DNA from: CAZBSE01 sp964610385
Lineage (GTDB): Bacteria > Actinomycetota > Humimicrobiia > Humimicrobiales > Humimicrobiaceae
Reading direction: 5' to 3'
DNA: 64,000 nucleotides
Assembly: GCA_964610385.1 (NCBI GenBank)
Contig: CAZSXW010000008.1
Location: 1-64,000 of the forward strand
In this document: one piece after another, positions 42,293-51,198 of the stretch
How the letters are laid out: every line of letters starts with the position of its first letter
Position numbering within the stretch: position 1 is the stretch's first letter
Made by a program: the position numbers and the translations under genes
The notes under the pieces: generated by a model
What the model saw: the letters and a program-made list of their open reading frames with translations, nothing else
What the model was told of the DNA's origin: nothing
Databases searched by the model: none

Positions 42293-43354
42293 ATGATTCC
42301 TTTATTTTTTATTTCAAATCAGCCTTTTTCCGGTAAGAGTTCAATGTGTGTTGGTGTAGGAAAATTATTTGCCGAAAAAGGACTAAAAGTGGGATATATG
42401 AAACCGGTAGGTACACTACCGACCCGGGTAGGAGGAATAACCACGGATGAAGACGCTCAGTATATTTCCGATATTCTCGGTGTCAAGGAGGAACTCGAGG
42501 ATATATGTCCCATCGTACTGACACAGCAGTACAACAGGGAGGGTCTTAAGGATAAGAATTTTTCCAAGGGATTTATGGATGTTATTAAAAAATCTTATGA
42601 CAGGATCCAGAAGGGTAAGGATATCATAATTTTAGAGGGAGCCAAGAGCGTTGAGGACGGATACTTTCTAGGGATATCTTCGGATAAAATATGCGAGAGT
42701 CTGGGAGCCAAGGCAGTTATGGTGATGAAATACAGTTCTGAGATAGTGGATCAGATCCTTTATGCCAAGCAGTTTCTGGGTAGCTGCGTGGCAGGAATAA
42801 TTATAAACTGGGTCCCAAGAAGTCAGCTGGAATATGTCGAGGAACTGATAGTGCCGTTCCTGGTGAAAAACAAGATAGAAGTTTTTGGCTATATTGTATC
42901 GGATAAAATGCTGTCTTCGGTAAGCATAAAGGAGATGTCCGAGCTTTTGGGAGGACAGATAATCTGTGCGCAGGATAAGGTCGAAGAACTTGTCGAGACA
43001 TTTATGGTCGGTGCGATGGGTCAGGAGCAGGCTCTTAAATTTTTTAGAAGGAAAGCAAATAAAGCAGTTATAACCGGAGGAGACAGGGCTGATGTTCAAC
43101 TGGCTGCCCTTGAAACTCCCACCAAGTGCCTTATACTTACCGGTAATTTTCAGCCGAGTACTGTAGTTTTAGGAAGAGCCGAAGAACTGGGTGTCCCGAT
43201 GATCCTGGTTAATTTTGACACCCTTACCGCAGTGGAGAAAGTGGGAGAGATAATCGGTCATGTAAGATTTCACGAGATCAAAAAGATAGACAAGATAGTC
43301 GATGTAGTAAGAGAGTACGTCGATATAAAAAAATTGATGGAAATTTCAAAATAA
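42293..43354 (+). CDS. Phosphotransacetylase-family N-terminal (DRTGG) protein
   Basis: A 353-residue protein: a P-loop dethiobiotin synthetase-like domain (PLFFISNQPFSGKSSMCVGVG, GYMKPVGTLP, IILEGAKSVEDG) followed by a DRTGG-type domain (around 205-310, FMVGAMGQEQALKFFRRKANKAVITGGDRADVQLAALET). These are the first two domains of large bacterial Pta; the catalytic phosphotransacetylase domain is absent. It is 1 nt downstream of the ADP-forming ligase, so a regulatory role for that acetyl-CoA enzyme is the natural inference. GGAGG precedes the ATG. Confidence 0.8.
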   Translation: MIPLFFISNQPFSGKSSMCVGVGKLFAEKGLKVGYMKPVGTLPTRVGGITTDEDAQYISDILGVKEELEDICPIVLTQQYNREGLKDKNFSKGFMDVIKKSYDRIQKGKDIIILEGAKSVEDGYFLGISSDKICESLGAKAVMVMKYSSEIVDQILYAKQFLGSCVAGIIINWVPRSQLEYVEELIVPFLVKNKIEVFGYIVSDKMLSSVSIKEMSELLGGQIICAQDKVEELVETFMVGAMGQEQALKFFRRKANKAVITGGDRADVQLAALETPTKCLILTGNFQPSTVVLGRAEELGVPMILVNFDTLTAVEKVGEIIGHVRFHEIKKIDKIVDVVREYVDIKKLMEISK

Positions 43355-43371
43355 TATGATTTTTATATAAC

Positions 43372-44391
43372 ATGGCGGAATTTGATTCAAACGATCATAC
43401 AGTGGTTATAGATGCAATGGGTGGAGATTTTGCTCCCGAAGAAATTGTAAAGGGTGCCGTAGAAGCAAAAAATATCCCTGGAATCGCAATAAAGCTGGTG
43501 GGCAGCAGTAAGAAGATAAAGAAAGCTGCCGGTTTGAGCGGGTTGGACATGGGAGGAATCGATATTGTAGAAAGCACCCAGGAAGTCAGCATGAATGAAT
43601 CACCGTCGGAAGTGCTGAGAAAAAAGAGAAACTCTTCTATTTTTATAGGCTCGCAGCTTGTATCGAAGATCAACAGAAGTGCTTTTCTTTCTGCCGGCAA
43701 CACGGGTGCGGTCATGGCATGTTCGTTGTTTAATATTAAAAGAATAGAGAACATAGCAAGACCGGCTATTGCAGTTGTGGTACCGCTTTCGGGCAAAAAG
43801 TTTGTATTGATAGATGCGGGCGCCAACGCTGATTGCAAACCTCATTATCTTTTACAATTTGCTATAATGGGGAAAGTTTATTCTGAAAACATGTTGGGGA
43901 TAGATAATCCGAGAGTAGCACTTGTGAATATCGGTGAAGAAGAGAAGAAGGGGAGCGAGCTTGCAGTAGAAAGCCACGGTCTGCTTAAGAACTGTTCAAA
44001 TATTAATTTTGTGGGGAATATTGAAGGCAGGGAAATGTTTGACGGCGGAGCGGATGTAGCGGTTTGCGACGGCTTTGTAGGAAATGTGATTTTAAAATCC
44101 ATAGAAGGCCTGGCAAATCTATTTTTTAAGGAAATAAAGGGATTATTGACTGCAAATCTGATAAGTAAACTCTCGGCCGTAGGGCTTAAAAGTTCTTTTA
44201 TTAAAATGAAGAAAAAATTTGATTATGAAGAATACGGTGGAGCACAGCTTTTAGGACTTAAAGAACTGGTTATCATTTCTCATGGAAGTTCTAAAGCCAG
44301 AGCAACTAAGAATGCCATTAAGGTTGCTGTGGAGGGTTTAAAGACCAATTTGACGGAAAAAATTGGCAAAGAAATTAATAAGACAACTTAA
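43372..44391 (+). CDS. plsX: Phosphate acyltransferase PlsX
   Basis: Makes acyl phosphate from acyl-ACP, the first step toward phosphatidic acid. 339 residues. VVIDAMGGDFAPEEIVKGA opens the fold; FLSAGNTGAVMACSLF, LIDAGANADCKP, LVNIGEEEKKGSELA and VCDGFVGNVILKSIEG follow in order. Directly before acpP, its substrate carrier. Confidence 0.95.
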   Translation: MAEFDSNDHTVVIDAMGGDFAPEEIVKGAVEAKNIPGIAIKLVGSSKKIKKAAGLSGLDMGGIDIVESTQEVSMNESPSEVLRKKRNSSIFIGSQLVSKINRSAFLSAGNTGAVMACSLFNIKRIENIARPAIAVVVPLSGKKFVLIDAGANADCKPHYLLQFAIMGKVYSENMLGIDNPRVALVNIGEEEKKGSELAVESHGLLKNCSNINFVGNIEGREMFDGGADVAVCDGFVGNVILKSIEGLANLFFKEIKGLLTANLISKLSAVGLKSSFIKMKKKFDYEEYGGAQLLGLKELVIISHGSSKARATKNAIKVAVEGLKTNLTEKIGKEINKTT

Positions 44392-44412
44392 ACAAGGGAA
44401 AAAGGAGTAATA

Positions 44413-44649
44413 ATGGAGAATTTTGACAAGCTTAAAGAAATTCTGGTCGATGTACTTGGTGTCAAGGCAGAGGATGTCAAGGTAGAGAGTAAATTTATCG
44501 ATGACCTTGGAGCAGATTCACTTGACCTGGTTGAGCTTATCATGGCATTCGAAGATAAATTCAATATAGAGATAAGTGATGAGGATGCCGAAAAGATTAT
44601 TACTGTAAAGGATGCTCTGGACTATATTGAGGCCCATTCTAAGAAATAA
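44413..44649 (+). CDS. acpP: Acyl carrier protein
   Basis: 78-residue acidic carrier of fatty acyl chains. The phosphopantetheine serine is in LGADSLDLVELIMAFED; EISDEDAEKIITVKDALDYIE is the typical end. Strong AAAAGGAG upstream. Between plsX and rnc as is common. Confidence 0.96.
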   Translation: MENFDKLKEILVDVLGVKAEDVKVESKFIDDLGADSLDLVELIMAFEDKFNIEISDEDAEKIITVKDALDYIEAHSKK

Positions 44650-44708
44650 GGGCAAGTTTAAAGATATAAAAGAGTTCTGCAGCTAAATAAGGCGGCGAAA
44701 CTTGTTTA

Positions 44709-45425
44709 ATGAAAAATAGAAAATCGCAGAGGACTAATGTAAAGAACTGGCTGAAAAGCATAGGTATTAATGCTGTTGATCCGGATATTTATCTACAGAG
44801 TCTGACTCATAGATCATATGCGCGTCTGATCAATATTAAATCACGGGGTAACGAACAGCTTGAGTTCCTGGGTGACAGCGTACTTTCTTTCATCATCACA
44901 GCATACCTGTATAAGGAATACGGGCATTTTACTGAAGGTAGGATGGCTAAAGTAAGGGCTTTTTTAATTAATAAGAAAATGCTTTCGGAAATGGCCAGGG
45001 AAATAAAAATAGGTCATCAGGTACTTTTAAGCGAAAACGAGGAACTATGCGGAGGAAGGGGAAAAGTATCTATTCTTGCAGATGGTTTTGAAGCTCTTAT
45101 AGGAGCTATTTATATTGATAAGGGGATTGATTTTGTATTTGACTGGGTTTTAAAGAGGTATGAGAAGAAGATAGAAGATATAATAAAGAAACCGGGTATC
45201 CTGGATTACAAGACCTACCTCCAGGAAGTCATCCAGGCGGATTACTCCCAGCTTGCCAGATATAGGCTGGTAAGATCCAGGGGACCCGATCACGATAAGT
45301 CTTTTTATTCGGTGGTAATCCTTGGCGATAAAGTTATTGGAAAGGGTGAGGGTAAAAGCAAGAAGGAATCTGAACAGGATGCGGCAAAAAATACCCTTAA
45401 AACACTATATAATTTAAAATTATGA
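44709..45425 (+). CDS. rnc: Ribonuclease III
   Basis: Cuts double-stranded RNA, including rRNA precursors. 238 residues. The catalytic signature NEQLEFLGDSVLSFII is at about 48-63 and the second acidic site in ADGFEALIGAIYID. A C-terminal double-stranded RNA-binding domain starts DYKTYLQEVIQADYSQLARY and ends SKKESEQDAAKNTLKTL. Normal length, between acpP and smc. Confidence 0.95.
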   Translation: MKNRKSQRTNVKNWLKSIGINAVDPDIYLQSLTHRSYARLINIKSRGNEQLEFLGDSVLSFIITAYLYKEYGHFTEGRMAKVRAFLINKKMLSEMAREIKIGHQVLLSENEELCGGRGKVSILADGFEALIGAIYIDKGIDFVFDWVLKRYEKKIEDIIKKPGILDYKTYLQEVIQADYSQLARYRLVRSRGPDHDKSFYSVVILGDKVIGKGEGKSKKESEQDAAKNTLKTLYNLKL

Positions 45426-45444
45426 TCTTTAAAAGGATAAAAAA

Positions 45445-47763
45445 TTGTATTTAAAACACATCACTCTCCGCGGGTTTAAATCTTTTAAAAACAAAAGCCA
45501 GTTATTCTTTGAGCCTGGTATCAGTATAATCGTAGGGCCCAATGGAAGCGGGAAAAGCAATATAGCAGATGCTATATCCTGGGTTTTAGGGGAGCAGAGT
45601 CCTAAATCACTAAGAGGGAGCTCTATGGGAGATGTTATTTTCAGAAGCAAAGAAGAAGAAATGGGGATTGCGGAAGTATCCCTGATGTTTGATAATTCGG
45701 ATAAACTGTTTAATACGGAATTCAGAGATGTTAAATTCACCCGCAGAGTGTTTGCAAGAGGAGGGAGTGAGTATTTCATAAATTCTTCACCATGCAGACT
45801 GCTTGATATCCAGGAAATGACCGCTGACAGTGGTATAGGCAAAGGGCTTAATATCATAATAAATCAGGGACAGATAAATGATATTGCGGTACTTAAACCG
45901 GTTGAAAGAAAAATCATAATAGATGAGATACTGGGAATATCAAAGCATAAAACCAGGAGAGATAAATCCATAAACAAACTTCAGAAAGTAAGAAGCGATA
46001 TAGACAGGGTAAACGATTTAATGGAAGAAATAAAAAGGACTATGGATCCCCTCGAGATAGAAGCAAGAAGGGCTCAAAAGTATGCTGAATTATCAAACTC
46101 CCTTAAAAAAGAAGAAATATCGCTTTTTATTGCCCGTCTAAAAAGATTGAATAAGAACTGGGAAAGTGAAAATCAGAACTATGAAGAAAGCAAGGAAAAG
46201 CTGAAGGATACTGAGAACGAGATCTTAAAAATAGAAAATGAGAGAAAAGATCTTATAAAGCTTATTGATAAAAAGACGCGCGAGTATGAATTCTGGAAAA
46301 ATAGGACCGACCGGTTTAAATCGGAAAGGGATAATCTAAGCAGTATAGCAGCTTTGATAGAGAGTAAAAAGAATGTATTTGGTACTCTTCATAATATGTT
46401 TGATCTTGAGTTTGCAGGACTGGTAAGCGGTAAAAAAAATATGGAAGAAAGCACCGGTCAAAATATAGATGGTACTCTTGCTGATTGTTATGAGGAAATC
46501 TCAAACGGGCTTAAGAAAATCAACCGGCTTATTTTAGATTTCATGACAAGATTGAAGGAAAAGATAAAGGATAAAGAGACTCTGGGTTATATTGAAAATG
46601 CAGGCAGTTCGATCATGGAGGAATTAAAAAGTCTAAATAAGAAAGCAGAAAAAATTTTAAAAGATAGAATTCCAGGAAATCCTGGTGAGGAATCGGGTAA
46701 AAAAAGTAGTGAAGGTGCAGCCGGCTTTAAGAAAAGTCTGGAGCGTATTAAAGTGGTCAGAGAAATATGCATGACTAATTTAAAGAGATCGCAGAGGCTT
46801 TCTTTGCTGCTGGGTAAATATATGGCAGCTTCGGAAAAAATAAAAAGCAGTCTTTACCCTGAATTTGAGAGAGGAAAGGAACTGCTTTCAAGTGACAGGG
46901 GAAGGATCAGCGAGCTGGACGGTAAGAAAGACCAGTTAAATACATTCAGACTGAGCCTGGAAAATAATATATATAAGTCTGACTTAAAAAAAGAGCAGAT
47001 AAAAGAAAAGGTGAAAACTATAACCGACAGTATTTCCGATGACTATAATCTGTCAATGGAATATGCGCTTAAAAGTTACAGGCCCTGTCAGGATATAGAA
47101 CAGTCACAGGAAAAAGTAAAGAAGCTTAAAAGCCAGATTAAAAAATACGGCAGCGTTAATCCCAATGCGGCTGTGGAGTATGGAAAGATAAAAAAAAGAT
47201 TTGATTTTTTGGCAAAGCAGAGGATCGATCTTGTTGAAAGTGGAAAGAATCTGGAAGAACTGATAAAAGACATAAATAAAAAAATAGCAGATTTCTTTTA
47301 TAAGAAGTTTGATGAGATCAACAAGTGTTTCAGAAACTATTTTAAGGTCCTTTTTCCGCTGGGTGAGGGTGAGATGACGCTGGAGAAAAACCACAAAGAC
47401 GATAGTGATGAAATGGGCATTGATCTTAAGGTGGATATTGGAAATAATAAGTTTGTTCCCATATCACTGCTTTCCGGCGGCGAGAAATCCCTGGTTTCAA
47501 TGGCTTTTCTTTTCTCCATCTACTCGATAAATCCTTCACCTTTTTATGTTTTTGACGAAGTGGATGCAGCACTGGACGATGTCAATATCGGGAGATTTTT
47601 GACTTTAATAAGAAAATTTTCCGAAAAACAGCAGATAATAATAATCACCCACCAGAAGCGGACTATGGAAATAGCAGATACCATTTATGGTGTGACCATG
47701 CAGTCAAACGGTATTTCCAGGATAATTTCGGAAAAGATTGAAAAATATGCGGAAGTTAATTAA
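45445..47763 (+). CDS. smc: SMC chromosome-segregation ATPase, short, apparently hinge-less
   Basis: Head domains are canonical. The N-terminus MYLKHITLRGFKSFKNKS carries Walker A GPNGSGKSN (31-39), with the usual SSMGDVIF and NQGQI segments after it. The C-terminus has the signature LSGGEKS (676-682), Walker B FDEVDAALDD (703-712) and ITHQKRTM. Total length is only 772 residues, against about 1,150-1,200 normally. Two coiled-coil stretches (about 165-310 and 480-640) flank a middle part with no glycine-rich hinge sequence. The frame is unbroken. TTG start with AAAAGGA. Position between rnc and ftsY identifies it as the housekeeping SMC rather than a RecN- or SbcC-type relative. Confidence 0.88.
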   Translation: MYLKHITLRGFKSFKNKSQLFFEPGISIIVGPNGSGKSNIADAISWVLGEQSPKSLRGSSMGDVIFRSKEEEMGIAEVSLMFDNSDKLFNTEFRDVKFTRRVFARGGSEYFINSSPCRLLDIQEMTADSGIGKGLNIIINQGQINDIAVLKPVERKIIIDEILGISKHKTRRDKSINKLQKVRSDIDRVNDLMEEIKRTMDPLEIEARRAQKYAELSNSLKKEEISLFIARLKRLNKNWESENQNYEESKEKLKDTENEILKIENERKDLIKLIDKKTREYEFWKNRTDRFKSERDNLSSIAALIESKKNVFGTLHNMFDLEFAGLVSGKKNMEESTGQNIDGTLADCYEEISNGLKKINRLILDFMTRLKEKIKDKETLGYIENAGSSIMEELKSLNKKAEKILKDRIPGNPGEESGKKSSEGAAGFKKSLERIKVVREICMTNLKRSQRLSLLLGKYMAASEKIKSSLYPEFERGKELLSSDRGRISELDGKKDQLNTFRLSLENNIYKSDLKKEQIKEKVKTITDSISDDYNLSMEYALKSYRPCQDIEQSQEKVKKLKSQIKKYGSVNPNAAVEYGKIKKRFDFLAKQRIDLVESGKNLEELIKDINKKIADFFYKKFDEINKCFRNYFKVLFPLGEGEMTLEKNHKDDSDEMGIDLKVDIGNNKFVPISLLSGGEKSLVSMAFLFSIYSINPSPFYVFDEVDAALDDVNIGRFLTLIRKFSEKQQIIIITHQKRTMEIADTIYGVTMQSNGISRIISEKIEKYAEVN

Positions 47764-48619
47764 AAATCTAAGTTATATATGGAATAAGTTTAAAGACAAC
47801 CGGCAGTCGTTCTGGGATGAGCTTGAAGAACAGATGGTTTCAAGCGATATAAGTGTAAACACTGCGGGAAAGATATTGGGGGAAGTAAAGGACCTTGTTT
47901 ACAGGGAAAACATAAATAATCTGGAAAAAGTAAAAGACCTGCTCAAGAAACAGATCGTAGCTATCTTGAGCGGTGACAGCAGCGATAAATTAAATATATC
48001 ATCCACACCGCCAACGGTGTTTTTAATAGTAGGTGTAAATGGTGTGGGCAAGACTACTGCAGTGGCAAAGCTGGCAAATATGTTTAAAAATGAAGGGAAA
48101 AATGTATTGATATCAGCTGCTGATACTTACAGATCTGCAGCAGTAGAACAGATACAGCATTATGCAGATAAGTTAAAACTGGATGTCGTTTCCCATCAGA
48201 AATTTTCAGATCCGGGAGCGGTTGTCTATGATAGTGTGGAAAAAGCAAAGGCCAGGGGTGATGACCTGATTATAATAGATACTGCCGGAAGGATGCAGAC
48301 CTCATATAATCTGATGGAAGAGCTTAAGAAGATAAAGAAAGTGATCGTCAGGAGGATAGGTAGGGAAGTTGATGAAATACTGCTGGTAGTAGATTCCACC
48401 ACGGGTCAGAATGCAAGGATTCAGGCTGAGCTGTTTAACGGAGCGCTTGATCTTACCGGAATAATTCTTACAAAGACTGACAGTACTTCAAGGGGTGGAA
48501 TAGTACTTACTATAAAAAATGACCTGGGTATTCCTATAAAAATGGTGACCTATGGTGAAAAGCTGGAGAACATATCGTACTTTGACCCGGTCAAATTTAC
48601 CGAGATGATATTCTCCTGA
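47747..48619 (+). CDS. ftsY: Signal recognition particle receptor FtsY
   Basis: GTPase that docks the signal recognition particle at the membrane. About 290 residues, lacking the long acidic A domain of enterobacterial FtsY. NG domain motifs are clear: GVNGVGKTTAVAKLA, SAADTYRSAAVEQ, IIDTAGRMQTS, and TKTDSTSRGGIVL. The ATG at 47747 fits GGAAAAG 10 nt upstream better than the TTG at 47738; both overlap the end of smc. Confidence 0.95.
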   Translation: MRKLIKNLSYIWNKFKDNRQSFWDELEEQMVSSDISVNTAGKILGEVKDLVYRENINNLEKVKDLLKKQIVAILSGDSSDKLNISSTPPTVFLIVGVNGVGKTTAVAKLANMFKNEGKNVLISAADTYRSAAVEQIQHYADKLKLDVVSHQKFSDPGAVVYDSVEKAKARGDDLIIIDTAGRMQTSYNLMEELKKIKKVIVRRIGREVDEILLVVDSTTGQNARIQAELFNGALDLTGIILTKTDSTSRGGIVLTIKNDLGIPIKMVTYGEKLENISYFDPVKFTEMIFS

Positions 48620-48651
48620 TTTTAACCTACCAGTAAGAGGAGTTTTTAAAG

Positions 48652-49980
48652 ATGTTTGATCTGCTGACAAAAAAATTAGAAGATATCTTTTCAAAAATAA
48701 AAAATAAAGGCAAATTAAACGCCGGTGACCTGGACAGCGCCTTGAGGGAGATCAAGCTGACACTGCTTGAGGCTGATGTAAATTTCAAAGTGGTGAAAGA
48801 ATTTCTGGATAATGTAAAGGCAAAAGCACTGGGTGAAAAAATACTGGAGAGCCTGACTCCTTACCAGCAGGTGGTAAAGATAGTGAATGAAGAGATTGTA
48901 AAAATGCTGGGCTCAAGCAGCGGTAGTATTAATTTTGCCGCCAGGGGCCCTACAATCATAATGACAGTCGGCCTTCAGGGCTCCGGAAAAACTTCATCAG
49001 TCATAAAATTGGCCAATTTTTTAAAGACTAAATTCCAGAAAAAAGTGTCCATAGTAGCTGCGGATGTATACCGGCCGGCGGCAGTACTGCAGCTGGAGGA
49101 CATGGCAAAAGATGTAGGCGTGGACGTCTATTCTATAGAAAAATCTGATCCGGTGACTATATCGGTAAGGGGCCTGAACTCTTTTAAAAAGTCAGGGAGC
49201 GATGTGATCATAATAGACACTGCCGGGAGACTTCATATTGATAAAAAAATGATGGACGAGATCGCAAATATAAAGAAAAAGGTCAATCCTCATCAGATAT
49301 ATCTGGTACTTGATTCCATGACCGGCCAAGAGGCGGTAAATATTGCTTCCAGTTTTAACCGGAAAGTGGAATGCGACGGAATAATACTGACTAAATTGGA
49401 CAGCGATACCAGGGGAGGTGCCGCATTATCGGTTTACCACGTGGTAAAAAAACCCATAAAATTTATGTCAAATGGAGAGAAGGTAGAAGATTTTGACATA
49501 TTTCATCCAGATAGAATAGCATCAAGGATACTAGGCAAGGGCGACATACTGACTTTGATAGAAAAAGCAGAAAAGACAGTAAGCGAGAAGGAAGCAAGGA
49601 AGATAGAGGAAAAGATTTACCGGGATGAATTGAATTTCGAGGATTTCGTGGAGCAGTTAAAGAGCATAAAAAAGATAGGTTCACTGGATAAGATATTATC
49701 CATGATGCCCATACCCAATAAAAACAAAATGTTTAAAAATGTTAATCTGGATGATTCGCAGCTGGGTCGTGTAGAAGCCATAATAAATTCCATGACGGTA
49801 GAGGAGAGAAAAAAACCGCATATAATAAACGGCAGCAGGAAAAAGAGAATAGCAAAAGGAAGCGGAAGCTCGGTATCGGAGGTTAACAAACTACTGAAAC
49901 AATTCAGCAAGACCAAACAGATGTTAAAACAATTTTCGGGACTAAAGGGAAAATTTAATCTTCCCTTTAAAAATTTTTAG
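48652..49980 (+). CDS. ffh: Signal recognition particle protein Ffh
   Basis: Binds signal sequences and 4.5S/6S RNA. 442 residues. NG domain: GLQGSGKTSSVIKLANFL, AADVYRPAAVLQLE, IIDTAGRLHID, TKLDSDTRGGAALSV. The M domain starts around 300 (LNFEDFVEQLKSIKKIGSLDKILSMMP) and carries RKKRIAKGSGSSVSEVNKLLKQF, the RNA-binding motif. Complete; a terminator follows. Confidence 0.96.
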   Translation: MFDLLTKKLEDIFSKIKNKGKLNAGDLDSALREIKLTLLEADVNFKVVKEFLDNVKAKALGEKILESLTPYQQVVKIVNEEIVKMLGSSSGSINFAARGPTIIMTVGLQGSGKTSSVIKLANFLKTKFQKKVSIVAADVYRPAAVLQLEDMAKDVGVDVYSIEKSDPVTISVRGLNSFKKSGSDVIIIDTAGRLHIDKKMMDEIANIKKKVNPHQIYLVLDSMTGQEAVNIASSFNRKVECDGIILTKLDSDTRGGAALSVYHVVKKPIKFMSNGEKVEDFDIFHPDRIASRILGKGDILTLIEKAEKTVSEKEARKIEEKIYRDELNFEDFVEQLKSIKKIGSLDKILSMMPIPNKNKMFKNVNLDDSQLGRVEAIINSMTVEERKKPHIINGSRKKRIAKGSGSSVSEVNKLLKQFSKTKQMLKQFSGLKGKFNLPFKNF

Positions 49981-50024
49981 GGTAAAAAACATTTTGCAAG
50001 TTTTAAAGAAAAATATATAATTAT

Positions 50025-50047
50025 GAAAGCGCGAAGCTTTCTTTTTT
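50025..50047 (+). terminator. Intrinsic terminator after ffh
   Basis: GAAAGC (50025-50030), loop GCGAA, GCTTTC (50036-50041), then six T residues. It lies 45 nt after ffh and 20 nt before the rpsP start, so it may end the upstream run or serve as an attenuator for rpsP. Confidence 0.7.
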
Positions 50048-50066
50048 CGGAATGTGGAGGTATTGA

Positions 50067-50312
50067 TTGAGCGTAAAGATAAGATTGAGTAGAATCGGTT
50101 CAAAGAAGCAGCCCTTTTACAGGATTGTGGTATCTGATATCAGATCACCAAGAGACGGGAGGTTCATTGAAAAAATAGGAACTTATGATCCAAAAACCGA
50201 TCCTTCAAAAATAGAATTGGATAAGGAAAAGGCTATAGGCTGGATCAAGAAAGGTGCAAAACCGACAAATACGGTTCGAAAACTTTTCAATATAATTGGT
50301 TTAAAGGAGTAG
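50067..50312 (+). CDS. rpsP: Ribosomal protein S16
   Basis: 81-residue S16: VKIRLSRIGSKKQPFYRIVVSDIRSPRDGRFIEKIGTYDP is diagnostic. TTG start 50067, preceded by GTGGAGG. First gene of the rpsP-khpA-rimM-trmD-rplS block. Confidence 0.96.
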   Translation: MSVKIRLSRIGSKKQPFYRIVVSDIRSPRDGRFIEKIGTYDPKTDPSKIELDKEKAIGWIKKGAKPTNTVRKLFNIIGLKE

Positions 50313-50340
50313 TTATTACAATTTAGACTGGAGGTAAACA

Positions 50341-50574
50341 GTGAAAGAGCTACTAGAGTACATGGTAAAAGAGTTGGTTGACACCCCGGATACTGTGGAA
50401 ATCACAGAAGAGGAGGAAGATGATAAAACAGTAATTTTCAAGTTAAAAGTTGCTGAAGATGATCTGGGAAAGGTAATTGGAAAAAAGGGAAGAACCGCAA
50501 ATGCTCTGAGAGTTATAATGAGAGCTGCATCTGCTAAGAGGGGAAAATCCTCTATTGTAAAGATTATGGATTGA
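50341..50574 (+). CDS. khpA: KH-domain RNA-binding protein KhpA
   Basis: 77-residue single KH domain. LKVAEDDLGKVIGKKGRTANALRVIM contains the GxxG loop (GKKG). Works with KhpB/Jag in some bacteria to control cell length. GTG start with CTGGAGG upstream; standard place between rpsP and rimM. Confidence 0.93.
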   Translation: MKELLEYMVKELVDTPDTVEITEEEEDDKTVIFKLKVAEDDLGKVIGKKGRTANALRVIMRAASAKRGKSSIVKIMD

Positions 50575-50622
50575 TAATTTAATATATAAATCTAAAGAGA
50601 TTTATTTTTAACAGGCATTTAA

Positions 50623-51177
50623 ATGTCAAAAATAAATGTAGATGCAAGGTTGATTGGGATAATCGGTAAGCCGCATGGGATAAGAGGAGAAACAACCGTG
50701 ATGCTGCTTACAGATTATCCCAAAACTATTAAAAAGGGGAGTGTTCTTTTTTTTAATAGTAGGTGCCTGAAAAAAGCAGAAGTGGAAAGTATCAGGGAAA
50801 AAAACATTAAAAAACACCCGATCCTGATAATAAAGTTCAGGGGGATAGACAGCAGAAATCAGGCAGAAGATTTAAAAGGTGTGAGTATCTATAGGAATAT
50901 AAAAGACGGCCCCAAACTTAAAAGAGACCAATACTGGGTGGATGATTTATTGGACTGCAGGGTCTACAGTAAAAATGAAGGATTTATCGGAAGAGTCATG
51001 GATGTGGAAAGATTATCTTCAAACGATAATCTCGAAGTAAAAATAGAGAACAGAAAATTAAAAATAAAAGGAATAAACGGTAGTATTTTATATATCCCTA
51101 TCATTAAGAGATATATTGACAGTATAAAAATAAAAGAAAAAAAAGTGATATTAAAAGAGATCCCGGAATATGTTTAG
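50623..51177 (+). CDS. rimM: Ribosome maturation factor RimM
   Basis: Assists 30S assembly, binding S19. 184 residues. ARLIGIIGKPHGIRGETTVMLLTDYP starts the beta-barrel domain; IIKFRGIDSRNQAEDLKG follows; the C-terminal PRC-barrel includes DQYWVDDLLDCRVYSKNEGFIGRV and ends LYIPIIKRYI. Usual place before trmD. Confidence 0.92.
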   Translation: MSKINVDARLIGIIGKPHGIRGETTVMLLTDYPKTIKKGSVLFFNSRCLKKAEVESIREKNIKKHPILIIKFRGIDSRNQAEDLKGVSIYRNIKDGPKLKRDQYWVDDLLDCRVYSKNEGFIGRVMDVERLSSNDNLEVKIENRKLKIKGINGSILYIPIIKRYIDSIKIKEKKVILKEIPEYV

Positions 51178-51198
51178 ATCTATATTATAAATCCTTTT

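Noticed and set aside
45445..47763. Frameshift or assembly deletion as the cause of the short smc
   Set aside because: One continuous frame with sensible coiled coil on both sides of the middle and no composition break. An in-frame natural deletion cannot be excluded, but no error is visible.
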